From positions 1 to 64,000 of the forward strand of contig NZ_JAIXHL010000019.1 in the NCBI RefSeq assembly GCF_030145815.1: a DNA stretch of 64,000 nt, written 5' to 3'. This DNA is from Sphingomonas sp. (lineage in GTDB: Bacteria; Pseudomonadota; Alphaproteobacteria; Sphingomonadales; Sphingomonadaceae). Within the stretch, counting starts at the first letter, position 1. Each line of letters opens with the position of its first letter. Under the pieces are notes generated by a model. The model was not told the DNA's origin. It saw nothing but the letters and a program-made list of their open reading frames with translations, and made no database searches. This document shows, one piece after another, positions 1-8,585 of this stretch. The position numbers and the translations under genes are program-made.

Positions 1-2
1 AG

Positions 3-86
3 AACACGCTGCTCTTTGCCTTCATCGGCCAGGCGGCAGGCCAAGCAGGCATCCTGCTCATCGCCGCCTCTGCTGGCGAACATTGA
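3..86 (+). CDS. C-terminal fragment of an unidentified hydrophobic protein
   Basis: This is an open frame entering from the left edge and ending in TGA at 84-86. It encodes 27 residues, strongly hydrophobic in the middle (FAFIGQAAGQAGILLIAAS) with a polar GEH end, so it could be the last transmembrane segment of a membrane protein. It converges on the broken trbI remnant, with only about 20 bases between the two stops. That makes it a candidate for the 3' end of whatever replaced the rest of trbI. The family cannot be named from so short a piece, and it may be fortuitous. Confidence 0.3.
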   Translation, partial: NTLLFAFIGQAAGQAGILLIAASAGEH

Positions 87-107
87 GCCCCGCCGCCGAA
101 AAGGCGA

Positions 108-236
108 CTACGTCAACGGCCTGTTAAAGCGGATCGCGCGTCCGGGCCGGGCGCGCAGCACCAGGGTCTCGGGATCCACCTTCGGCGACCTCATGGAAGC
201 GGCGCCGTCGGGCGCCTCAGCGATTTCTGCAGTCAC
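108..236 (-). pseudogene. trbI: trbI remnant, N-terminal 42 codons only
   Basis: TrbI (VirB10) is the energy-sensing channel protein spanning both membranes and is the usual last gene of this trb operon. A GTG start at 236 overlaps the trbG stop (GTGA). The frame reads VTAEIAEAPDGAASMRSPK and then DPETLVLRARPGRAIRF, which matches the cytoplasmic N-terminus expected just before the TrbI membrane helix. The frame then departs from the expected sequence and stops at 108-110 (TAG). The periplasmic proline-rich and beta-barrel parts are absent, so the gene was truncated by a deletion, insertion or rearrangement with its junction near 110-125. The missing part could lie elsewhere in the genome. Confidence 0.7.
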
Positions 237-1114
237 GACGCTCTCCCCTTCGTCCGACCGCGGCGCCCGGCTTCATCGATGCGGGTAAGCCGGACGATCT
301 CCTGGCGCTTGGCGCCGAGGCGGAGCTCGGCAACGTCGAAGATCCTGTCGACCACATAATAGCGTCCGCGCAGGCGGTAGTTGACCAGCTGCGCCTCGCC
401 CTTCGCGCCAACGAGGAACAGCGGCGGCGCTTCCCCGACCGCCAGGCTCGCAGGAAACTCGATATAGGTCTGCCTGCCGTCGTCGAACGCGCGCAACGGC
501 CGCCATCGCGGCGTATCCCCGGAGATGGCATAGTTGAAATGGAGCTGATCGACGTCGAGTCCGGCGGCCACCGGGGTAGCCGCAGCCGCCGCTTCCTCGG
601 TTCGCTGGATCGCCAGCAACGCATCCTGCGGATAGGTCCAGCTCAGCGCCGACATGCCGACGCTGCGCGCGCTGGTGAGCGCGAGATGATAGGTCCGCCG
701 ATCCGTGGTGATGACGAGATTGGTGGAGAGACCCGCAGCATAGGGCTTCACGAGGATATGGACGCGCTTGCTGCCACCTGCGCCGCTCGTGGTATCGCCG
801 ATCACCCAGCGCGCCGTGTCGCCGCTCGCCACCGCGCCCAGCACCTCACCGGGCTCAAGCACGATGTCGGTCACGCGTTCCGGCGTGGTGTAGACCTGAT
901 AGATCGCGCCTTCGGCATAGGGCATGACCGCAGCGGCATTGAGAAAGGCCAGCGGAGACGGTTCGCGCGTTGCGGCCCGGTTTGCCGCGGCGATCGTCGA
1001 TGTCGTCCGCTGGGGAGCATTGGCGGCGCTTGAACGCTGCGCAAAGGTGCTGGTGGGTACGATCAAGACAATCGCCACCGCAAACAGCGTGGGCAAGTTG
1101 CTGGGGCGTTTCAT
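233..1114 (-). CDS. trbG: P-type conjugative transfer protein TrbG (VirB9-like)
   Basis: TrbG is the VirB9-like periplasmic/outer-membrane core component of the mating-pair-formation type IV secretion channel. The 293-residue product begins with a signal peptide (MKRPSNLPTLFAVAIVLIVP, cleavage after the nearby TFAQ). The middle has the CagX/VirB9 pattern, including GEVLGAVASGDTARW and KPYAAGLSTNLVITTDRRTYHL, and the C-terminal domain has FNYAISGD and YIEFP. Length is normal for the family. It overlaps trbF by 4 nt and the trbI remnant by 4 nt, in the usual F-G-I order. It looks intact although its downstream partner is broken. Confidence 0.93.
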   Translation of the reverse strand: MKRPSNLPTLFAVAIVLIVPTSTFAQRSSAANAPQRTTSTIAAANRAATREPSPLAFLNAAAVMPYAEGAIYQVYTTPERVTDIVLEPGEVLGAVASGDTARWVIGDTTSGAGGSKRVHILVKPYAAGLSTNLVITTDRRTYHLALTSARSVGMSALSWTYPQDALLAIQRTEEAAAAATPVAAGLDVDQLHFNYAISGDTPRWRPLRAFDDGRQTYIEFPASLAVGEAPPLFLVGAKGEAQLVNYRLRGRYYVVDRIFDVAELRLGAKRQEIVRLTRIDEAGRRGRTKGRAS

Positions 1115-1929
1115 TGCCGATTCTCCGGATTGGCAGGGATTGGGCTCGCCGAGGCGGCGCCATCAGTCGCGGCGGTGATCGAAACTTCGGGGGCCGGTTG
1201 CACCGGGCGCGCGGCTGCTCGCGACGAGACCGCCGGGTTGGCCGCCGGCTCGATCTCGCGGCTCCAGTCGATCGCATCGACATAGAGGCCGAGCGGATTC
1301 TTGCGCAGCACCTCCGCCGATGCGGGCGGCTTGAGCTTGACGGTCAGGATGCCGGTCCAGTGCGAGGTTCCCGCCTGCGCGCCCCGGTCGAAGGCGGTCT
1401 CGATCCACTTCACCTGAAATGACTGATCCGACGCACGGACCACGCTCGTGACCTGAACCGATACCGTCTTTTGGCCAATGGCACCGAACGGGTTCGCCGA
1501 CCGCGCATAGTCACCGAGGAACACCGCGCCACGCTGGCTGGCGAAGTCATAGGCCGATAGCCAGTCGCGCCGCATCAGCACCGGGTCGAGCGAGACTGAG
1601 CGCACCTTCTCGATGAAGCGGGCCAGATGCCAGGAGATCTGGGGGTCCGTAGGGCGATGCCCAGCCTCGGCTTCGCTGATCGCGCGTGCCTCGCCGAGGC
1701 GATCGACCTCGACGACATAGGGCGTCACCCGACTCTGCAGCGACTGCCATATCAGCGCGCCCGACATGGCCGTAGTGAGCGCCAGTCCGCCAAAGGCCAT
1801 CAGCCGCCAATTGCGCGCCTGGACGCGCGCCGATCCGATCCGCTCGTCCCAGAGCTGGCCGGCACGATGAAAGGGCGTGTCGGGTTCGGGCGTTCGCCCG
1901 TAGCGCTGGACGCTTCGCTTGAAGAGCAT
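1111..1929 (-). CDS. trbF: conjugal transfer protein TrbF (VirB8-like)
   Basis: TrbF is the VirB8-like inner-membrane assembly factor of the type IV secretion system. The 272-residue product has a cytoplasmic N-terminus (FKRSVQRYGRTPEPDTPFHRAGQLWDER broken across residues 3-30), one transmembrane helix at about residues 45-65, then a periplasmic VirB8 domain containing SWHLARFIEKVRSVSLDP and a C-terminal proline/alanine-rich tail. It starts at an ATG 3 nt after the trbL stop and overlaps trbG by 4 nt, so translation is probably coupled. The family assignment is secure. Confidence 0.94.
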   Translation of the reverse strand: MLFKRSVQRYGRTPEPDTPFHRAGQLWDERIGSARVQARNWRLMAFGGLALTTAMSGALIWQSLQSRVTPYVVEVDRLGEARAISEAEAGHRPTDPQISWHLARFIEKVRSVSLDPVLMRRDWLSAYDFASQRGAVFLGDYARSANPFGAIGQKTVSVQVTSVVRASDQSFQVKWIETAFDRGAQAGTSHWTGILTVKLKPPASAEVLRKNPLGLYVDAIDWSREIEPAANPAVSSRAAARPVQPAPEVSITAATDGAASASPIPANPENRQ

Positions 1930-1932
1930 CGC

Positions 1933-3237
1933 TCAGTCCTCCTTTTCCTTGATGTCAGGGGTTGCCGACGCGCCGCCGCGATCGCCCTCGCGCAGGGTGT
2001 GGGCGACGACCTGGCGATGATGGCGCGCATCCTGCTGGCGGCGCAGTGCCTGCGCCCAGGCCGGCTGGTGCTCGGCGGCCTGATCGGATCCGCTGGTGGC
2101 GGGCGTCTGCCGGTGGGCAAGCGCGTCGAAAGCTGCCTGGCGACCCGAAGCCGCGGCCTCGCCGATACCGAAAGCCCCGGCGGCGCGATTGCGCAATGCG
2201 CTGCCCGCCGCGCTCGCAACCCCCTTGAGCCCGGTGCCGACGCTGGTGGAGCCCGTGCTCTCCTGGCCGAGCTTGTAGGCAGTCGACGCTGCCGAGCCCA
2301 TCGATGTGCCAGCACGGACCGCACCCAGAGCGGCCCCTCCGATGGCACGTCCACCGGCAAGGGCGGCACCACCACCCAGCGCAACGACGCCGGCGGCACC
2401 GAGCGCCGTGCCGGCGACCGCGCCGGCGCCGAGCTGAGGCGCACCGGAGACCAGGCCGGTCGCAATGCTCGGACCGAAAATGCCGAGTCCGAACAAGGTG
2501 AGTGCGGCGAGCGCCAGGCTCATCGCCTTCCCGATATCGGGCTCCTGACCCTGTAGGGATCCGACGAAATCGTTGAAGTAGTTCGAACCGATCCCAACGA
2601 TAACGGCGAGCACCATCACCTTGATGCCTGAGCTGACAACGCTTCCCAGCACGCGCTCGGCGAGGAAGCTGGTGCGGTTCCACAACGCGAAGGGCACCAG
2701 CACGAAGCCGGCCAAGGTGGTCAGCTTGAACTCCAGGATCGTGATGAACAGCTGGATCGCGAGGATGAAGAACGACAGGATCACCAGCACCCAGGCGAAG
2801 AGCAGCACAGCGATCGTCAGGAAATTGTCGAAGAAGGTCGTGAAGCCGAGAAGCTGCGAGACCTGCTCGAGCAGCGGCCAGGCAGCGGAGAATCCCGTTC
2901 CGGCCAGCCTGCCCGGCTTGAGCAGATCGTCGGCCGAGATGGTGCCGCCGCCCGCGGTCAGCCCGGCCGCAGCGAACGAGTTGAACACGATCGTCGCGAG
3001 GGTTGGGAAGCTGTTCAGGATGAAGGCGAACGCGCCAACATAGAGGATCTTCTTAAGGAAGCGCCCCATCACATCCTGTTCGCCGCCCAGCGCCCAGAAC
3101 AGGCCCGCCAGCGTGATGTCGATGCCGATCAGCGTCGCCGCCAGAAAATGGACATCGCCGCCCAGCAAGCCGAACCCGCTGTCGATGTAGCGAATGAACG
3201 CCTGCAGGAACTGGTCGATGACGTTGAGGTCGGTCAT
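1933..3237 (-). CDS. trbL: P-type conjugative transfer protein TrbL (VirB6-like)
   Basis: TrbL is the polytopic VirB6-like inner-membrane protein of the mating channel. The product has about six hydrophobic segments in its first 270 residues, followed by an Ala/Gly-rich stretch (ALGAAGVVALGGGAALAGG) and a hydrophilic, Gln/His-rich C-terminal tail, as is typical of the family. Two ATGs compete, at 3243 and 3237. The AGGA Shine-Dalgarno element lies only 2 nt from the first but at good spacing from the second, so 3237 (MTDLNVIDQF) is chosen, giving 434 aa. The usual small trbK gene between trbJ and trbL is missing; the 120-nt gap has no credible gene. Confidence 0.93.
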   Translation of the reverse strand: MTDLNVIDQFLQAFIRYIDSGFGLLGGDVHFLAATLIGIDITLAGLFWALGGEQDVMGRFLKKILYVGAFAFILNSFPTLATIVFNSFAAAGLTAGGGTISADDLLKPGRLAGTGFSAAWPLLEQVSQLLGFTTFFDNFLTIAVLLFAWVLVILSFFILAIQLFITILEFKLTTLAGFVLVPFALWNRTSFLAERVLGSVVSSGIKVMVLAVIVGIGSNYFNDFVGSLQGQEPDIGKAMSLALAALTLFGLGIFGPSIATGLVSGAPQLGAGAVAGTALGAAGVVALGGGAALAGGRAIGGAALGAVRAGTSMGSAASTAYKLGQESTGSTSVGTGLKGVASAAGSALRNRAAGAFGIGEAAASGRQAAFDALAHRQTPATSGSDQAAEHQPAWAQALRRQQDARHHRQVVAHTLREGDRGGASATPDIKEKED

Positions 3238-3357
3238 GGTCATTTCCTGTCGGCGGGGAGAAGTCCCGCGGAGCGCGCTCGGGGAACCGGAGACGCGCCC
3301 CGCGGGGTGACGGCGAACCGAGGGCAGCGCCCGCCGTCACGCTCGGACGGGAGGCCC

Positions 3358-4113
3358 CTAGCGAGGGTGGTAGGCCGTGCCGTTGCCGAGGAACTTTCGA
3401 GTGGCGGCCTGCGCCTCGGCCTGGGCCTGAGCGCGGCGCGACGCTTCGAGCGTCTCGACACGGTACTGCGCCGCCATCATGTTCTGGATCTGGAACTGCT
3501 GCTTGGCGGTGAGCGCCAGCAACTGGTTGGTCGCCTGTTGCGCCTGGAGTCCGCCCTCGGCGCCCTGGCTCTTCGCCACGATCGCGGCGAGCGCCTGTGC
3601 ATCGGCAGCGACATTGCCGACAACCTGCGCCTGCACCTGCATCGTCCGATTGAACGCGGCGACCGAGGTGTCGAGGCGAGTCCGGGCACCGACGACAAGA
3701 TCGTTGGTGGTCAGCGCCTGGTCGAAGCTCTGCGGAAACAGCCGCCGGAACTCGCTGTCGACATTATCGACCCGAAAGCCGATCCCTTGCGCCTGGCCCA
3801 TCAGCCGGTCGATCTGCTGTAGTGTCCGGGTCAGCGCCTGGAGTTCGGGGAAGTCGATCCGGCTCAGATTCTTCGCCTGGTTCGTCAGCATCGTTGCCTG
3901 GTTCTGGAGCGATTGAATCTGGTTGTTGATTTGCTGGAGCGTTCGCGCCGCAGTGAGCAGGTTCTGCGAATAGTTCGACGGATCGAACACGGTGATCTGC
4001 GCCCGCGCCGGCGGCGCATGTAGCGCCATGCCGAGCGAACCGGCGCTGCCGAGCGCGAGCGCTGTGGCGACGAGATACTTCGAGAAGTGTCGGCGGAGGT
4101 TTCGCTGGGACAT
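3358..4113 (-). CDS. trbJ: P-type conjugative transfer protein TrbJ (VirB5-like)
   Basis: TrbJ is the VirB5-like periplasmic, pilus-associated component. The 251-residue product starts MSQRNLRRHFSKYLVATALA, with a signal peptide probably cleaved after PARA. The mature part is almost entirely alpha-helical and Gln/Asn-rich (TARTLQQINNQIQSLQNQ), consistent with the helical bundle of VirB5. The ATG at 4113 is preceded by AAGGAGA at good spacing; the frame stays open further upstream but that stretch does not look like TrbJ. It sits between trbE and trbL in the standard order. Confidence 0.93.
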   Translation of the reverse strand: MSQRNLRRHFSKYLVATALALGSAGSLGMALHAPPARAQITVFDPSNYSQNLLTAARTLQQINNQIQSLQNQATMLTNQAKNLSRIDFPELQALTRTLQQIDRLMGQAQGIGFRVDNVDSEFRRLFPQSFDQALTTNDLVVGARTRLDTSVAAFNRTMQVQAQVVGNVAADAQALAAIVAKSQGAEGGLQAQQATNQLLALTAKQQFQIQNMMAAQYRVETLEASRRAQAQAEAQAATRKFLGNGTAYHPR

Positions 4114-4138
4114 GGGTGTTCTCCTTTCGGTTAGAGGG

Positions 4139-6583
4139 TCAGCGAACCGGGGGAATGAAGTCGCCGAGCAGCGCGGCGGCCCATGCGAGGTCGCGCGAGG
4201 CGAGGAATTCGGCGGCGAAGGCGCTTGCGCCACGTTCGGTGAGCAGCGCATCGATCTGCTGCTGGCTGTCCGGATCAGAGGCGCCGCAGAGGGTGAGCGC
4301 GATCGGTCCCAGGCCGAGCTCGAACAGGCGATTTCCGCGGGCGGACTGGAGATAGTAATGCCGCTTGGGCGTAGCCCGCGCGACGAGCTCGATCTGCCGC
4401 GCATTGAGTCCGAAGCGCTGATAAGCGGCCTGGCTCTGCGGCTCGATCGCCCGGTCGTTGGGAAGCAGGATGCGCTGCGGGCAGCTCTCGATGATCGCGG
4501 GCGCGATGCTGCTGTCGGCGATATCGGCCAGGCTCTGCGTCGCGAACAGCACCGCGACGTTCTTCTTGCGCAGCGTCTTCAGCCATTCGCGGATGCGCGC
4601 GGCGAACAGCGGATGGTCGAGGAAGATCCAGGCCTCGTCGAGGATCAGCAGCGTCGGACGACCGTCGAAGCGCTCCTCAAGCCGGTGGAACAGATAGGTC
4701 AGGACCGGTGCGACCACACCCGACTGGGCCATCAGCGCCTCGGTCTCGAAGCATTGGATATCGGAGAGCGCCAGCGCCTGTTCGGCAGCATCGAGCAGCC
4801 GGCCATAAGGGCCATCGAGCGTATAGGCGGTCAGCGCGGTCCGCAGTGCATTCGACTGGAGCAGCAGCGTAAACCCCGTCAGCGTCCGCTCCTCGACCGG
4901 TGCTGAGGCGAGCGAGCCCAGCGCCGACCAGACCGCTTCCTTGACCTCCGGGGTGACGAGGACCTTCTCGTGCGCGAGCAGCGCTGCAATCCATTCCGCC
5001 GCCCAGCTACGCTCATCGGTATCGTCGATCTTCCGCAGCGGCTGAAAGGCGAGCCCACTTCCTCCGTCCTTCCCTGCGCCGCTTCCCAAGCCGAGCGCGT
5101 GATGCGCGCCGCCCATAGCGAGCACCGCGGCGCGTGCGGAAAAGCCCTTGTCGAAGATGTAGAGCTGGGCACTCGGATAGCGCCGGAACTGCAGCGCGAT
5201 CAGCGCCAACAGCACCGACTTGCCCGCGCCGGTCGGCCCCACCACCAGCATATGGCCGACATCCCCGACATGGGTCGATAAGCGGAACGGCGTCGTGCCC
5301 GCGGTCTGAGCGACCAGTAGCGGCGGCCCGCCGAGATGGGCATTGGTGACCGGCCCCGCCCAGATCGCCGAGAGCGGCATCAGATGGGCGAGATTGAGGG
5401 TATGGACCAGCGGCTGCCGGACATTGGCATAGGTGTGGCCGGGCAGTGAGGACAGCCATGCCTCAACCGCGTTGACGCCCTCGCGCACGCAGGTGAAGCC
5501 GAGGCCGTTGACGATCCGCTCGACCGCGCGGACCTTCTCGTCGGCGCGCATACGGTCCACGTCCGAGACGGTGATCGTGACGGTCAGATAGCCGAACGCG
5601 ACATAATCTGCGCCGAGCGCCTGCAAAGCCTGGTCGGCGTCGACAACCTTGTTGTCAGCGTCGCTATCGAGCAGCTGCGCCGGCTGATTGTACATCACCT
5701 CGCGCAGCATCGCGGTGATCGACTTGCGCTTGTTGAACCATTGGCGCCGGATCCTGGTCAGCGCCTTGGTCGCGTCGGTCTTGTCGAGCGCGATGAAGCG
5801 GGTGACCCAGCGATAGCCAAAGTCCGAGGCGTTCAGCGCGTCGAGGATTCCCGGACGGCTCATATTGGGGAAGCCGAGCACGGTGATGGTACGCAGATGC
5901 CGGTCGCCGAGCTTCGGCTCCAGCCCACCGACCAGTGGCGTATCGGCGAGCAGCCCGTCGAGATACATCGGCGTCTCGGGCACCGCGACCGGCTGGCAGC
6001 GGGTCGAAATGCAGGCATGAAGATATGCAAGCGTCTCCTCGGAGGAGAGCCCGCGTACCTCAGGCATGAAGCCCGCGAAGAGATCGAGCACACGGTCGGT
6101 CTCCGCGATGAAGCCGGCCAGCGCCATGCGCCAGTCGCGACCATCGACCTCTTCGTTGCGCTCGACCAGCGACCGGCCGGCAGCATCGCTCGCATCGGCC
6201 GGCGGCAGGAAGGTGAGCGTCAGGTGATAGTGGCTTTCATAATGCGCGCCCTCTGCTTCGAAGGTGGCGCGGCGCTCCTCGTCGACCAGCCAGGAAGCGG
6301 CATCGGGAAAGGCGCTCGCCGGATAGGCGAGCGCCTCGACACGCTCGGCCTCGAAGAACAGGGCCCAGCCCGATCCGAACCGCTTGAGCACATTGTTGGC
6401 GCGGGCGCAGGCGCCGACCAGTTCGGCCTCGGTCGCGCTTTCCAGATCCGGCCCGCGGAAGCGAAGCGTGCGCTGAAAGCTGCCGTCCTTGTTGAGCACT
6501 ACGCCCGGTGCGACGAGCGCTGCCCAAGGGAGATGATCGGCGAGCCGGTCGGCGCACTGGCGATATTCGCGCAAGCTCAGCAT
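4139..6583 (-). CDS. trbE: conjugal transfer ATPase TrbE (VirB4-like)
   Basis: TrbE is the VirB4-like ATPase that powers pilus assembly and substrate transfer. The product is 814 aa from the ATG at 6583 (MLSLREYRQ), chosen over upstream in-frame starts because AGAGGAG precedes it and the family begins with this MLSLREYR-like motif. It has a CagE/TrbE N-terminal domain, Walker A in VVGPTGAGKSVLLALIALQF, and Walker B in LLILDEAWIFLDHP followed by LFATQSLADI. The length is typical. The start lies 7 nt inside the trbD 3' end, implying coupled translation. Confidence 0.95.
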   Translation of the reverse strand: MLSLREYRQCADRLADHLPWAALVAPGVVLNKDGSFQRTLRFRGPDLESATEAELVGACARANNVLKRFGSGWALFFEAERVEALAYPASAFPDAASWLVDEERRATFEAEGAHYESHYHLTLTFLPPADASDAAGRSLVERNEEVDGRDWRMALAGFIAETDRVLDLFAGFMPEVRGLSSEETLAYLHACISTRCQPVAVPETPMYLDGLLADTPLVGGLEPKLGDRHLRTITVLGFPNMSRPGILDALNASDFGYRWVTRFIALDKTDATKALTRIRRQWFNKRKSITAMLREVMYNQPAQLLDSDADNKVVDADQALQALGADYVAFGYLTVTITVSDVDRMRADEKVRAVERIVNGLGFTCVREGVNAVEAWLSSLPGHTYANVRQPLVHTLNLAHLMPLSAIWAGPVTNAHLGGPPLLVAQTAGTTPFRLSTHVGDVGHMLVVGPTGAGKSVLLALIALQFRRYPSAQLYIFDKGFSARAAVLAMGGAHHALGLGSGAGKDGGSGLAFQPLRKIDDTDERSWAAEWIAALLAHEKVLVTPEVKEAVWSALGSLASAPVEERTLTGFTLLLQSNALRTALTAYTLDGPYGRLLDAAEQALALSDIQCFETEALMAQSGVVAPVLTYLFHRLEERFDGRPTLLILDEAWIFLDHPLFAARIREWLKTLRKKNVAVLFATQSLADIADSSIAPAIIESCPQRILLPNDRAIEPQSQAAYQRFGLNARQIELVARATPKRHYYLQSARGNRLFELGLGPIALTLCGASDPDSQQQIDALLTERGASAFAAEFLASRDLAWAAALLGDFIPPVR

Positions 6584-6852
6584 GCGAGATAGCTCCTCTG
6601 GCGGAGATGGCGGAGCAGGACCGGCGCGAAGTCCGGGTCGCGGCGCGCTGCGAACACCGCGACGCTGTGCCCGACCGCCCAGAGGGCCAGCCCGACCAGC
6701 CATTGCTGGAGGCCCAGCCCGATCGCTGCGGCGATCGTGCCGTTGACGATCGCCAGCCCGCGCGGCGCGCCGCCGAGCAGGATGGGCTGCCCGAGGCTGC
6801 CATGGATCGCTGCCTCAAACCCTTCGATGTGATGGCCGACGCGAGTCGACAT
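6577..6852 (-). CDS. trbD: conjugal transfer protein TrbD (VirB3-like)
   Basis: TrbD is the small VirB3-like inner-membrane protein that works with VirB4/TrbE. The 91-residue product has the family's N-terminus (HHIEGFEAAIHGSL), then GQPILLGGAPRGLAI, and two adjacent hydrophobic segments (residues about 34-65), ending in RRDPDFAPVLLRHLRQRSYL, where DPxF is characteristic. The ATG at 6852 overlaps the trbC stop by one base and the 3' end overlaps trbE by 7 nt. Confidence 0.93.
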   Translation of the reverse strand: MSTRVGHHIEGFEAAIHGSLGQPILLGGAPRGLAIVNGTIAAAIGLGLQQWLVGLALWAVGHSVAVFAARRDPDFAPVLLRHLRQRSYLAC

Positions 6853-7181
6853 CAGACCAGCGCCCCGCCGCCGAAGCTGAAGAAGCTCAGGAAGAAGGAG
6901 GAGGCGGCGAACGCGATCGACAGGCCGAACACGATCTGGATGAGCCGGCGAAAGCCGCCCGAGGTCTCGCCGAACGCGAGTGTCAGGCCGGTGGTGATGA
7001 TCACCATCACCGCGATGATCTTGGCGACCGGCCCCTGGACCGATTCGAGCACCTGCTGGAGCGGCTGCTCCCAGGGCATGCCGGAGCCACTCGCGAGGGC
7101 CGGCGCGGAAACGGCGATCGCCAGCCCGAAGGCAAGCGCAGCTAAGGGGAGCGGAGGGCGGCAAGATACGGACAGGCGCAT
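6852..7181 (-). CDS. trbC: TrbC/VirB2 family pilin
   Basis: TrbC is the major subunit of the conjugative pilus. The product is 109 aa from the ATG at 7181, which has AAGGAG at 7-nt spacing; a TTG at 7187 is too close to that site. A signal sequence ends near SAPALA. Two hydrophobic helices follow, the first ending in a polar turn (KIIAVMVIITTGLTLAFGET) and the second followed by a short C-terminus (GGGALV). In this family the N-terminus is processed and the peptide is cyclised by TraF, which is also encoded here (20769-21362). Confidence 0.93.
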   Translation of the reverse strand: MRLSVSCRPPLPLAALAFGLAIAVSAPALASGSGMPWEQPLQQVLESVQGPVAKIIAVMVIITTGLTLAFGETSGGFRRLIQIVFGLSIAFAASSFFLSFFSFGGGALV

Positions 7182-7183
7182 GG

Positions 7184-8182
7184 TCAATCTCCTTGAGGTG
7201 CGCGGGCGAAATCGAGGGGGTGGTCGAAAAGAGCGTAGTCGCCGTCAGGATCGAGGCCGGCGACGCGTGCGAGCGTGTCCACCCGGCGAGCCGAACCCCG
7301 CCCGGCGATGAACACGACCAGATCGATCGCATCGGCGATCAACCGGCGGGGCACGGTGACCACGGCTTCCTGGATCAGTTGCTCGATGCGCAGCAGCGCG
7401 GAGGCTGCGCTATTGGCATGGACGGTAGCGATTCCGCCGGGGTGGCCGGTGTTCCAAGCCTTGAGCATATCGAGCGCCTCGCCGCCGCGTACCTCGCCGA
7501 CGATGATGCGGTCGGGCCGCAGGCGCAGCGTCGAGCGGACCAGATCAGCCATGGTGACATGGCCGGCGCGGGTGCGCAGCGCGACGGTATCGGGCGCAGG
7601 CGACTGCAACTCGCGCGTGTCCTCGATCAGGATCACCCGCTCGTCTAGATGCGCCATTTCGCCGAGCAGCGCGTTGGCCAGCGTCGTCTTGCCCGAACTG
7701 GTGCCGCCGGCGACGAGGATGTTGCGGCGTTCGACCACAGCCAGCGACAGCAGGCGCGCCATCTCGGCCGACATGATCTCGTCAGCGACATAGTCGAGCA
7801 GCGTGTAGATGCGAATCGCCGGCTTGCGGATCGAGAAGCAGGGCGCGAGGCTGACCGGGGGCAGCACGCCTTCGAACCGCTCGCCAGCGCCTTCGCCATG
7901 CGGCGGCAGCTCGGCCGAGACGATCGGCGACGCAGCATGCACCTCAATACGGGCGTGGCTGGCGACGAGCCGAATAATGCGCTCGACCTGGGCCGGCTCG
8001 AAGCGGATGCCGGTATCGGTCCGCCCTTCGCCCAGCCGATCGAGCCGCAGCGCGCCATCCGGGTTTATCATCACCTCGAGTACGAGCGGGTCGGCGAGGG
8101 CTGCGGCGATAGCTGGCCCCATCGCAGTGCGCAGCATCGCGCGGCGCCGGCCTTCCGACACGGTATCGGCCGCGCCGCTCAC
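7184..8182 (-). CDS. trbB: conjugal transfer ATPase TrbB (VirB11-like)
   Basis: TrbB is the hexameric VirB11-like traffic ATPase. The 332-residue product contains Walker A (VAGGTSSGKTTLANALL), the aspartate box RVILIEDTREL, the Walker B region (LRPDRIIVGEVRGGEALDML) and the histidine-box segment TGHPGGIATVHANSA, all in the family order. The start is a GTG at 8182 overlapping the stop of the CopG gene (GTGA) and preceded by GGAGAAGG. It is the first of the uninterrupted trb run. Confidence 0.95.
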   Translation of the reverse strand: MSGAADTVSEGRRRAMLRTAMGPAIAAALADPLVLEVMINPDGALRLDRLGEGRTDTGIRFEPAQVERIIRLVASHARIEVHAASPIVSAELPPHGEGAGERFEGVLPPVSLAPCFSIRKPAIRIYTLLDYVADEIMSAEMARLLSLAVVERRNILVAGGTSSGKTTLANALLGEMAHLDERVILIEDTRELQSPAPDTVALRTRAGHVTMADLVRSTLRLRPDRIIVGEVRGGEALDMLKAWNTGHPGGIATVHANSAASALLRIEQLIQEAVVTVPRRLIADAIDLVVFIAGRGSARRVDTLARVAGLDPDGDYALFDHPLDFARAPQGD

Positions 8183-8583
8183 GACCCCTTCTCCAATGGC
8201 TCGGTGGGGCCGAGGGTGCGCCTGCCGCTGGCAAGTTGGCGTCCGACCTGGCCGACAAATTTCTCGAACCGCTCGAGCCCGATCGCGAGCGCCGCGCTGT
8301 CGGCCTCGGGCAAGGGCGCCGTGACCAGCAGCTGGTAGCGCACGAACAGCGCAAGGCTCTCAAGCACCACGTCGATGTCGCGGCGGACCAAACCGATCTC
8401 GCGCGACATGCGGTCGAGCCGGACCTTGAGCAGGTCATCGACCTCCTTTGAACCGTGCCGCGCGAGCCAGCTCGCCAATGCGTCGTTGACCAGCCGAGAC
8501 TTGTTCGCGCCGGGACTGGCGGCGAGTGCTTCGAGCGCTTCGCTGAGCTCGCGATCAATATAGAGGTTCTGGCGGACCTTCAT
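8179..8583 (-). CDS. CopG-like ribbon-helix-helix protein between traG and trbB
   Basis: This 134-residue protein starts with MKVRQNLYIDRELSEALEAL and continues into KSRLVNDALASWL, the beta strand and two helices of a ribbon-helix-helix DNA-binding domain. A helical C-terminal part follows, with residues such as LDRMSREIGLVRRDIDVVLE suggesting oligomerisation. Genes of this type are regularly found between traG and trbB in conjugative elements of this class and are annotated as CopG-family regulators; a role in controlling transfer genes is inferred. It is separated from traG by 2 nt and overlaps trbB. Confidence 0.88.
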   Translation of the reverse strand: MKVRQNLYIDRELSEALEALAASPGANKSRLVNDALASWLARHGSKEVDDLLKVRLDRMSREIGLVRRDIDVVLESLALFVRYQLLVTAPLPEADSAALAIGLERFEKFVGQVGRQLASGRRTLGPTEPLEKGS

Positions 8584-8585
8584 CG

